Both the position numbers and the translations under genes were made by a program. This document shows positions 38,201 through 64,000 of a stretch of DNA of 64,000 nt, one piece after another. Each line of letters opens with the position of its first letter. The first letter of the stretch is position 1. The notes below the pieces were generated by a model. That model searched no databases. It saw only the letters and a program-made list of their open reading frames with translations, and was not told the DNA's origin. This DNA comes from Haliclystus octoradiatus (Eukaryota; Cnidaria; Staurozoa; Stauromedusae; Haliclystidae), in assembly GCA_916610825.1 (NCBI GenBank), contig OU744453.1, forward strand, positions 16,959,241 through 17,023,240, given 5' to 3'.

Positions 38201-41200
38201 AACCTGTTATAACGGTCACCTCTGTAAAGCGGCCAACTGTCTATAGTGGTCACTCTTGCAATGTCTAAAATAGTATTTTCTATTGAATCGAACCTGTATA
38301 TAAAGGCCAGCTGTCTATAGTGGTCAGTTTATCTACCCCTCGTAGCTGGCCGTTATATACAGGTTTCACTGTACACATTAATTGTTTTATTTTGTAATTT
38401 TTTCAGCCTGTCCTGAATCAATTATCAGCGGAAACATCTGAAAAAATTGGTGAACTTGAACATGATGGGATGCAAACCTTGAATACTTTGGATCAGGTAA
38501 GATTGTTATTTTTTATTAAAAGCAATCTTCAAAAGTTATTGTAAAATGTCACAAAGAATTTCTGCTATCTGATTGGTTGAAATGAGTGTGGGAAAGAAAT
38601 TTAGCATTGTGGAACTATGCTAGAAGTAGAGCTACATTTTTCTTTTATTATGATAGATCCATGAATTGTACATAGAACTTCAAAGTGAAAAGAATGGACT
38701 GGAAAAAAAGCTTTCGCAGCTCGAGAAAGAGAATGAGTCAAATACGAATGTAGGTATACCTCACAGAATGGCAAATCTACAATCTGTGAAGTAGTATAGT
38801 CCAATAGAAAAAATTGAAATTTTCGATCTCCTTCCAGACAGGTTCCATCAAAAGATTCAGCCTTCTTGCGTCCTAGAGGCATTTTAACATTTCTTCTGAA
38901 GTTTCTGTTGATGTTTGACCAATAGATCATTAATAATAGGCCTACAATCAAACCTGACCTAACCGGACACCCAACAGACTGAAGGATTTTGTCCGGATAA
39001 GACAGGTGTCCGCTTAGGAGAGATGTGACGTAATATGACTTAATCAACTAAACAATAGGCGGACAAATGATGAATTGTGCAACCAGAGTTTTATGAAATG
39101 CGCTGTTGCTTTGATAAATGAAAATATGAAATGAAGTAATAATTGTAATTAATTATAAAAATAATATATAACAAATTGTTTAAAATTCTTTCGATGGTAG
39201 ATGTCTTTTCATGATAAAACTGTTCCCTCAAATAATATATAATCTATTATAAACTGTTCTAAATAATATATTTCAAAATAAATAATATATATTAATCAAG
39301 CTTGATAAGTTTTCCAATTATTCCTGAAATTTTATTTTAAATGTTCATCTCTTTTGTCTGTCTTTTCTTCCAACCATAAATTTAACGAAGTGGATAATTT
39401 ATTTTGATAATAAGACTGTTCAAAAAATAATACAGAATAAAAATCTGTTCTTGCTGTTCTCTTTAAAATAAAGTATCTTATTTTCATCAAAATCAATTTA
39501 GAATTTATAAACAAACCAAATATAATATTTATGACTTCGCTTCTTCACTTAAATTTCTACCCAGTTTTGTTTAGGAATTATGAATTACAAATTTTCATGC
39601 GTCAGTTTCCACGCCATTTGTCGCTCTCTTTTGACTTAGTTCAAAAGGTCAATTCATTGTATTGTTTTCAATGACATATGAAAGGTTTTGCATGGATAAC
39701 TTTGTGTAAACAAAGACTGCAGAACAGGAAGTTGTCCGCTTACGACAGGATATTTGACCGCAACAGACTTGAAAAGGTGTCCGCTGTCTGCGTTAGACAG
39801 TGTTCGCTTACGGCAATGGTAAACCTATTGAAATTGTCAACAGCAGACCTTGAGGTGTCCGGTTAAGGCAGGTGTCCGGTTAAGGCAGGTGTCCGGTTAA
39901 GGCAGGTGTCCGGTTAAGGCAGGTGTCTGGAATGACAGGTTTGACTGTACCAATTTTCTTCTGAATTTGCTCTAACTTTCCGGAATCTAGGATTCCAGAA
40001 CTCCTACTTCTGCCTAACCCTGATTCCAGGAACCAGGTTCCTATACTTTGTGGCAACCTAATTTGCATACTTTTCAACACTACAATAAACATGTGTGTGT
40101 GGATAGTTCATGATTAGTTCATGAGAATCTAGGGCCATTTAAAGTTCCTGAACTGTTTATGATCAGTTCATGAACAGTTCATGAACATTTGTGGACATTT
40201 CATGAACAGTTCATGAAAATCTGGGTCTATTTAACGTTCATGAACTGTTCATGCACTTCTGAACTGTTTTTCGCAGGGGTATAATTTAATGTTTGTTACT
40301 GTATGTATTTAGCTTTATAATCACTCATGATGATGATGATGATGATAACGTAAATTTGCCCAAAAAGTTCTGTTCATGAACTACCAAGAACTGTTCATGA
40401 ACATGGGCTAATCTCATTCTCACGTTCATAAACTCAATTTCATAGGGGTTATTAAAACTTTAAATTTTATTTTTTTGATTAGCCATTTTTTTCGGAAAAT
40501 TAAAAAAATGTGAGGCATCAAATTTTGATTTTTAAATTCTAAATTTAAAATTAAACTTTGTAAATTTCATTTCATCAAAATCAACTTATTGTTATTGTCT
40601 TGTTGTAGGAATGGGAAGATCAATTAAAAGCAGTTGATCGTGTTAATACAGTCCATGATTCAAAATGTAACGAAAAGCTTGAAGAAATGAAACAAAGATT
40701 AGAGGAAGTAAATCAACACCATAAAGAAACAATCGATGAGTATGTTTAATGGACGTTAAATTACGAACCACAGTTGATGAGATATAAAAAGGGGGTGATT
40801 AGCTCAGTTGGCAGAGCAACCGAACTTAAGATCGGATCATATCTGATCGACTGTGGTTCAAATCCCACTGACGTCAACTCAGCCTTGACTTTATCAAAAA
40901 CATCAAATGAGTAGCATCTAAGGATGGAGGATGGAATGGTCTAGAAGGAGTTGCATTGTGAGTAGCTGCGGCGCATCATTGCGCATTGACAATCAAGGCC
41001 TATCTGCCATGAAATCTGTTGAAATTGATCTGCAGTGTTGCTGCTGAGATCTAAGGAGCGTTTAACGTCATTGCTCTTAGCGAAAAGAGCCATTCCTCTA
41101 GAAATAGAGGAATGGTACGGGTACCTTCGGTAGGGCGTCACCGTCCAAATAAATTATAGATGAGATATGACCAGTGCTGAAGTGCGGTTGCTATGCCGTC

Positions 41201-42460
41201 TGAGCTATTCCCCCGTAAGAGACAGTAATGCCCTTTCTAGACCATTCCTCTATCTGTTAGAAGATGTTACCAAGGGCGTATTGTACCACAGTCGATCAGA
41301 TCTGAAGCTCTGCTGCTCTGTCTTAGCTAATCATCGTCTGAGCTAATGCTGGTTTAATATCTAGATAAATGATGTCACTGATGTTGTGTCACTTTCTTTT
41401 AGAATTACTTCAGCTAAGAATGCACGAGACGACGAACGTGATCAAGTTGTTGCTTACCTCAATGAATTCTTCCAAAGTATCCTCGACCACAAAGAAAGTA
41501 TTGATGTAAGTACTGATGTTAAACATGTATTGTTCAAAGGCTGAGTGAATATCAACTGATATATGACTGATGCCATTGTGCTGATATTTATTGAGCCTAT
41601 GTGAGATCAATGTCTGTTGTACAGTCTAACATGTTATAAGAGTCACATCTATACAGCGGCCACCTGTCCATAGTGGTCAATCTTGCAATATGTAGAATAG
41701 TATTTTCTTTTGAATCAAACCTGTATATAAAGGCCACCTGTTTATAGTGGTCAGTTTATCTACCTCTCGTAGCTGACTAGCTGGATGCTATATACAGGTT
41801 TCACTGTAATAAATAAGCCTGACTTGAATAAATAGTCAATTTTCAATTTTGAAACATATAATCATTTATCATAAATTTTAATATATATGAATGTATCAAA
41901 ACCACATTTATCAAGTGCATCTTTCTGCCATAACGATTAGAAAACACAGAGAGGTCAATACACTTTAGAATCGACCACAGTTTGACCATACAGTGAAACC
42001 TGTATATAACAGCCAGCCATGAGAGGTAGATAAATTTTGACCACTATATGCAGGTGGCCTTTATATACAAGGCAGTATATACAAGGCTATTTCAATAGCA
42101 ACAATTATTTCAGAAATTGCAAATGTTACCACTATAGACATGTGGTCGCTATATAGAGGTGGCTGTTATAACAGGTTTGAATGTATTTGACCCGTGAAGA
42201 AAGAATGTATCTTGAAGGGTTTCTGAATAAATAATGATGATGATGATGATGATGATATATTTTATAAGTTTTCTACACTGCAGCTAGCGTTCAATTTCTC
42301 TACATCCAATTGTTTGGTTAATGTACAGGTTTTATTGTATTTTTATTCAATATTTCCCGTTTTTATTTATTAGGGTTATTTTGCTGAAGCAGAAGAAAAG
42401 GCTAGACAGGGTGTAGAAGATACACAAAGAAAAATTGCAGAAATGAAATTAAATCGTTGA
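23262..42460 (+). CDS. NDC80: Kinetochore protein NDC80 (HEC1), 18 exons, complete
   Basis: Core microtubule-binding subunit of the outer-kinetochore NDC80 complex (with NUF2, SPC24 and SPC25). Exons: 23262-23425, 24047-24105, 24619-24653, 28000-28086, 28571-28756, 28981-29040, 29676-29772, 31427-31494, 32659-32708, 34581-34675, 34905-34927, 35722-35862, 36482-36634, 38407-38496, 38657-38749, 40609-40739, 41403-41505, 42374-42460. They total 1722 bases in one frame: 573 residues and TGA, somewhat shorter than vertebrate NDC80 (about 640). Residues 1-75 are a basic Ser/Thr-rich tail with several Arg-x-Ser/Thr Aurora-type sites (RTSF, RRSS). Residues 75-230 are the calponin-homology domain (VHPINVRSLMTPTSKEFLR, FEEEVPKVLKYLRYPFVISK, LHSWPNLLGALHWMVELI). 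The rest is coiled coil, rich in Glu, Lys and Leu. Introns carry many MITEs; the donor of exon 13 has been duplicated by one. AATAAA follows at 42676 and 42746. Confidence 0.95.
24258..24469 (-). mobile_element. Family C hAT-like MITE in NDC80 intron 2
   Basis: Ends CAGGGTTCGATAAAATGG and TTTTATCGGACCCTT. The flanks GATCTAGC and TACCTAGT share five of eight bases, an eroded 8-bp duplication. Confidence 0.65.
24805..26049. mobile_element. TA-flanked 1.25-kb element, ends GGGGAGAGCGGGGTGAA (family E)
   Basis: Inverted ends GGGGAGAGCGGGGTGAATTG and CATTTCACCCCGCTCTCCCC lie between TA at 24803-24804 and TA at 26050-26051. The interior has only short open frames and no transposase motif (no DDE block or zinc finger seen). 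Elements with GGGGAGA-type ends are common in invertebrates and are usually placed with mariner-like MITEs by their TA target. It lies in NDC80 intron 3. Confidence 0.8.
26888..27781. mobile_element. TA-flanked 0.9-kb element, ends GGGGAGACCGGGGAAAC (family F)
   Basis: Ends GGGGAGACCGGGGAAACTTG and AAGTCTCCCCGGTCTCCCC are flanked by TA (26886-26887 and 27782-27783). Subterminal motifs repeat the end (GGGAGACATGGGACA near 26921, CCCAAGTCTCCCCTC near 27582, GGGGAGACATGGAACA at about 27243). It is in the same NDC80 intron as family E. A solo right end (GACCCCGGTCTCCCCTA) lies near 50250-50267. Confidence 0.8.
29387..29562 (-). mobile_element. Family C hAT-like MITE with perfect 8-bp duplication
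   Basis: A 176-bp element in NDC80 intron 6, with ends CAGGGTCCGACAAAAGG and CTTTTGTTGGACCCTG. GATGTGAG is repeated exactly at 29379-29386 and 29563-29570. This defines the 8-bp target size of the family. Confidence 0.9.
29809..29986. repeat. TTCATGAA-rich repeat, divergent
   Basis: Many GTTCATGA/TCATGAAC units lie just inside NDC80 intron 7, with no clean ends. Confidence 0.5.
30218..30400. repeat. TTTCAGACTATT repeat (family M)
   Basis: TTTCAGACTATTTTGGAC, GATTTCAGACTATTATTG and CAATTCTCATGTCTGA are shared in the same order with 49880-50022, and more weakly with 54703-54795. It is probably a small MITE bounded by CAGACAT/ATGTCTG. It lies in NDC80 intron 7. Confidence 0.55.
30593..30765 (-). 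mobile_element. Family C hAT-like MITE with perfect 8-bp duplication
   Basis: Ends CAGGGTCCGACAAAAG and TTTTGTCGGACAGTG. The duplication GTTGTGAG is exact at 30585-30592 and 30766-30773. It lies in NDC80 intron 7. Confidence 0.88.
31573..31749 (-). mobile_element. MITE, CAGTCAAACC family A (reverse)
   Basis: A TA-flanked copy, CAGTAAAGCTTGTATAAC to AACATGTTTGACTG, 79 bases after NDC80 exon 8. Confidence 0.78.
31906..32068. mobile_element. TTCATGAA-family MITE
   Basis: Left end CCCCTGCGAAATAAGTAG, then GTTCATGAACACCTTATAAA repeated twice, right end GAACCTTTTTCACAGTGG. A fragment of family C (CAGGGTCTGATAAAATAG, about 31838) precedes it. Confidence 0.65.
32272..32529. mobile_element. hAT-like MITE, CAGAGCCATCTATTT family I
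   Basis: A 258-bp element with ends CAGAGTAACTATTTATAAG and CTTGTAATTAAATGGCTCTG. It is flanked by CACACTAA (32264-32271) and CACACTAG (32530-32537), an 8-bp duplication with one mismatch. The interior contains GCGACCCTGGGTGTGGCGG. It lies in NDC80 intron 8. Confidence 0.85.
32783..34545. mobile_element. 1.76-kb non-autonomous DNA element in NDC80 intron 9 (family O)
   Basis: Inverted ends CAATAGGCAGGTGCACTAAA and TTTAGTGGACCTGCCTATTG bound 1763 bp that fill most of the intron between exons 9 and 10. No transposase-like frame was found. The target duplication is unclear (TAACATCA against TAGGTCAG is only a partial match). The interior holds the repeat shared with 19590-19805. Confidence 0.65.
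34990..35165 (+). mobile_element. tRNA-derived SINE (family 2)
   Basis: TAACGTAGTGGTTAGGGCAT resembles an A box and TTGGGTTAAAGCCC a B box. The body GATAGGTTGGCATATGAG and AATAATCAACCACCCGGTG matches the other family 2 copies. It lies in NDC80 intron 11, with a short TTCATGAA-type piece after it (35178-35240). Confidence 0.55.
36158..36434. repeat. Two TTCATGAA-family units separated by a 38-bp direct repeat
   Basis: A 38-base block starting GAGTCCCGGTTTCCTGAGAA occurs at 36256-36293 and again at 36397-36434, each just after a TTCATGAA unit (36158-36252 and 36295-36396). The 141-base offset shows a tandem duplication of MITE plus flank in NDC80 intron 12, just upstream of exon 13. Confidence 0.75.
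36640..36908. mobile_element. hAT-like MITE (family I) inserted at the NDC80 exon 13 splice donor
   Basis: A 269-bp element whose right end is GGCTCTG and whose left end is AAGAGCCTTCTCTTTATAAG. It is flanked by the exact 8-bp duplication ATGGTAAG at 36632-36639 and 36909-36916. The left duplication is the exon 13 end (ATG) plus donor (GTAAG); the right one is a second, equally good donor. The interior matches the copy at 32272-32529 (TTTTTGGGGCTC, GCGAGCCTGGGTTTGACGG). Confidence 0.9.
37876..38031 (-). mobile_element. MITE, CAGTCAAACC family A (reverse)
   Basis: A TA-flanked copy, shorter than usual (156 bp), lacking part of the centre. It lies in NDC80 intron 13. Confidence 0.8.
38195..38371 (+). 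mobile_element. MITE, CAGTCAAACC family A
   Basis: A clean 177-bp TA-flanked copy, CAGTCAAACCTGTTATAAC to ATACAGGTTTCACTG, ending 35 bases before NDC80 exon 14. It lies opposite in orientation to the copy at 37876. Confidence 0.85.
38947..39948. mobile_element. GTCCGG-rich element (family D)
   Basis: Roughly 1 kb with inverted ends near CAATCAAACCTGACCTAACC and GACAGGTTTGACTG. Both flanks carry GTCCGGATAAGACAGGTGTC / AGGTGTCCGGTTAAGGC motifs. The terminal CAAACCTG links it to family A. The interior is AT-rich with no recognised coding capacity. Confidence 0.6.
39853..39936 (+). repeat. 17-bp tandem array AGGTGTCCGGTTAAGGC
   Basis: Four exact copies start at 39853, 39870, 39887 and 39904, followed by a diverged fifth (AGGTGTCTGGAATGACA). 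They lie at one end of the GTCCGG element and look like a recently amplified subterminal motif. Confidence 0.9.
40103..40279. mobile_element. TTCATGAA-family MITE
   Basis: Contains GTTCATGAACAGTTCATGAA and related cores, right end GAACTGTTTTTCGCAGGGG then TA. The left end is decayed. A further small cluster lies at 40350-40450, after a GAT microsatellite at about 40328-40347. It lies in NDC80 intron 15. Confidence 0.65.
40786..41158 (+). mobile_element. tRNA-derived SINE (family 1) with target duplication
   Basis: The best copy of the family. GATGAGATAT is repeated at 40776-40785 and 41159-41168. The head GGGGTGATTAGCTCAGTTGG carries the A box and GTGGTTCAAATCCCAC the B box. The 3' body ends GTACCTTCGGTAGGGCGTCA and a short AT-rich tail. 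Fragments of the same family in the other orientation follow (about 41180-41215 and 41290-41340). It lies in NDC80 intron 16. Confidence 0.88.
41622..41806 (+). mobile_element. MITE, CAGTCAAACC family A
   Basis: A TA-flanked copy with a small internal duplication (CTGACTAGCTGG). It lies in NDC80 intron 17, in the opposite orientation to the next copy. Confidence 0.8.
41991..42183 (-). mobile_element. MITE, CAGTCAAACC family A (reverse)
   Basis: A TA-flanked copy with an internal repeat (TATATACAAGGC twice). It is followed by a GAT microsatellite at about 42233-42256. It lies in NDC80 intron 17. Confidence 0.8.
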
Positions 42461-42566
42461 TTCAAAATAGTAGACAATCTATTAACAAACTATTAATAAT
42501 GTACATGTACAAAAGAAAATGCGCAGCGTTTTCGAATTATCGGATATAATATCTGTATAGTCAGTC

Positions 42567-42662
42567 CCCCTGCCCAGGAGTTCCTGAACAGTTTCATGAA
42601 TGTTAAATGGCCCCAATTTTCATGAACTGTTCATGAACTCCTGAAATGTTTTTCGCACTGGT
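42567..42662. mobile_element. TTCATGAA-family MITE in the NDC80 3' UTR
   Basis: Left end CCCCTGCCCAGGAGTTCC, AAATGGCCCCAATTTTCATG, right end CTGAAATGTTTTTCGCACTGG. It lies between the stop codon and the first AATAAA (42676), hence probably in the mature mRNA. Confidence 0.7.
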
Positions 42663-43799
42663 TAATTAAACCTCTAATAAACCTATAATGTTTATAATAA
42701 AAACATTGGGTTTTAAATATAGCTAAGCTGAACATCAGGATTGTAAATAAAGCTTCTAATTAAAATATATAATTCTGATCGGCAATACCTAATCTGATAT
42801 CTCCCAATATTACAGAATGTGATTTATACACAGAAGATTCCATCCTTTGATTTGCGTATTTTCAACCTTTTACTATCATCATCATCATTCATCATTATTT
42901 ATTTTTGAGAACATTAATGCCTTTTTACTTGTCTAACCTTGTGATATAATAATAAATTCAGATAATAATTTTATTTGATGACTGCTTCTTTCTTTGTATA
43001 ACATTTTATCAAACAAATCAAAGGCAACAATAGTTTTGAATTCATTTTTTTTTGTAATCTCAAAGTTTCATCTAAGGAAAAGGACTTAAAATAATTTTGA
43101 TCTAATCGGATTAGTTTGCTTATTTAAAATATGATTCATGCCTCTTTATGAATAACATTTTGAAACATTTTGAGTGAATTGATAACTCCAACAATCTTTT
43201 GATTGTACTCTTTTTGTGTCTGTCAATCGCTGAACTATAATTAGAAGCTGAAATTATGCGTGACGAAGCTCCAATTAAATTTGTTTCATGATCGTATAAA
43301 TATTTTGTATACTTTTCCCATTAATTTTCACTATCTTACCTGTAGATTTTACCAAGAAGACGATAATAAAGCGTTGTAAACTCACTAGAAAAATCAAATC
43401 ATATACTGTAATATTTAAATATTTCTTTTCTAACTCCAATCAGTTCAAAATATCATAGTGAATAATTAGGGACTACTTAATTTAGACAGGTGATCGCTGT
43501 AAGCAGGTGACCGTTACAACGGGTTCAACTCGTGGTTCAACTGTAGCCTCATTAGTTCAACTGCATTGTTATTTTCTTTAGCGGTCACTCGCCAAGCTAC
43601 TCAACCCAACCCCCCGGCTGAGTTTCCAGCCTCACACTATGAATAGGCTGTCAAATCAGTAATTTGAGAGAGAAAAACATTTTAATTTTATAAGTGTTAA
43701 ACGGAGGTAAACTTTTAATTTCTCTGAAAAAGCGTCAGAATTCTTAGTTTTGTTTGACTTTCTGCAAGCAAATTAATATGTTTTATTCATAAATCGAAC

Positions 43800-43979
43800 T
43801 CTACAATGCATTTCTTTGTGACGTTTTACGGTCTACGATAGACCAACTGTGAGAAAACTGGTTTATACCGGCTATATTCATTGGTCTATCACACCCCCGT
43901 CTTTCCCACAGAATAATAACTTTTCTACGTTTCGAGATTTGATTTCCTAGACACAAGATTAAAACGTTTTACAATCGAC
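43800..43979 (+). promoter_or_regulatory. Proximal upstream region of ALDH1L2
   Basis: Directly seen: ATTGG (inverse CCAAT) at 43880-43884, the run CACACCCCCG just after it, an inverted repeat GATAGACCAA/TTGGTCTATC with arms 34 bases apart, and a pyrimidine tract ending in AG (tctttcccacag, AG at 43910-43911). The last looks like a splice acceptor about 70 bases before the first ATG. If used, it would be the acceptor of a leader intron or of spliced-leader trans-splicing. Promoter function is inferred from position only. Confidence 0.4.
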
Positions 43980-63940
<19,961 letters not shown>

Positions 63941-64000
63941 GTAAGTGCATTACAAGGCAGCATAAAGGCTGATTTCCACTAGGCGAAAATTTTGTTGCAG

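Larger units (their letters stand above)
38839..40022 (-). mobile_element. Family C hAT-like MITE split by a 1-kb GTCCGG element
   Basis: The left part (CAGGTTCCATCAAAAGATTC to about 38946) and right part (CCAATTTTCTTCTGAATTTG from 39949, ending CTTCTGCCTAACCCTG) together make one family C copy. The flanks CTTCCAGA and ATTCCAGG share six of eight bases. The insert at about 38947-39948 is the younger element. It lies in NDC80 intron 15. Confidence 0.7.
42461..43979. other. NDC80 3' UTR and NDC80-ALDH1L2 spacer
   Basis: This region has no gene. It begins with the presumed NDC80 3' UTR: a TTCATGAA-family MITE at 42567-42662 lies between the stop codon and the first AATAAA (42676-42681; a second is at 42746-42751), so the MITE is probably transcribed. 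A fragment of the CAGTCAAACC family lies near 43487-43559. The last 180 bases before the ALDH1L2 start contain a 10-base inverted repeat (GATAGACCAA at 43837-43846, TTGGTCTATC at 43881-43890), an inverted CCAAT (ATTGG) and a C-rich stretch. The rest shows nothing recognisable. Confidence 0.6.

Noticed and set aside
38601-39047. 148-codon minus-strand frame
   Set aside because: It runs antisense over NDC80 exon 15 and into a MITE, with no protein family match.
40791-40870. A tRNA gene
   Set aside because: The tRNA-like head has good A and B boxes but the arms do not pair as a cloverleaf, it continues into a repeated body found elsewhere, and it is flanked by a target duplication. It is a SINE.
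63941-64000. A 60-base final intron of ALDH1L2 ending in AG exactly at the window edge
   Set aside because: The last bases (tttgttgcag) look like an acceptor, but the preceding GGCTGATTTCCACTAGGCGA resembles a transposon end. The next exon cannot be seen, so the intron end was not called.

Overview
The window is nuclear DNA from an animal. Genes are split by many GT-AG introns, the sequence is AT-rich, and introns and spacers are full of small non-autonomous DNA transposons and tRNA-derived SINEs. The proteins (kinetochore NDC80, mu-class glutathione transferase, ALDH1L2-type 10-formyl-THF dehydrogenase) are typical of animals. The repeat load, short exons and compact spacing suggest a marine invertebrate, possibly a deuterostome such as a tunicate, but nothing here proves the species.

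Layout. (1) 1241-10985, minus strand: the 5' nine exons of a multi-pass major facilitator transporter whose 3' part lies beyond base 1. (2) 12013-23022, minus strand: a complete mu-class GST gene of 11 coding exons, 218 residues, with two alternative copies of the last exon. (3) 23262-42460, plus strand: complete NDC80 in 18 exons, 573 residues, head-to-head with the GST across a 239-base divergent promoter that carries an E2F-type site. (4) 43980-63940, plus strand: 25 exons of an ALDH1L2-like enzyme (mitochondrial presequence, formyltransferase-like domain, carrier domain, aldehyde dehydrogenase). Only the last short exon lies beyond the window.

Between and inside the genes I could define about a dozen mobile-element families by their inverted ends and target-site duplications. 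They include TA-flanked mariner-type MITEs of about 180 bp that begin CAGT; a TA-flanked family packed with TTCATGAA palindromes; two hAT-like families with exact 8-bp duplications (ends CAGGGTCCGACAAAA and CAGAGCCATCTATTT); two Harbinger-like elements with TAA/TTA duplications; two TA-flanked elements of about 0.9-1.25 kb that begin GGGGAGA; and tRNA-headed SINEs. Several are nested, which orders their ages.

The four genes are not an obvious pathway. The GST and transporter would fit detoxification or transport, NDC80 is a cell-division gene and ALDH1L2 belongs to mitochondrial folate metabolism. The most interesting observations are the duplicated terminal exon of the GST, a hAT MITE whose target duplication has doubled the splice donor of NDC80 exon 13, and the palindrome-rich TTCATGAA MITE family.
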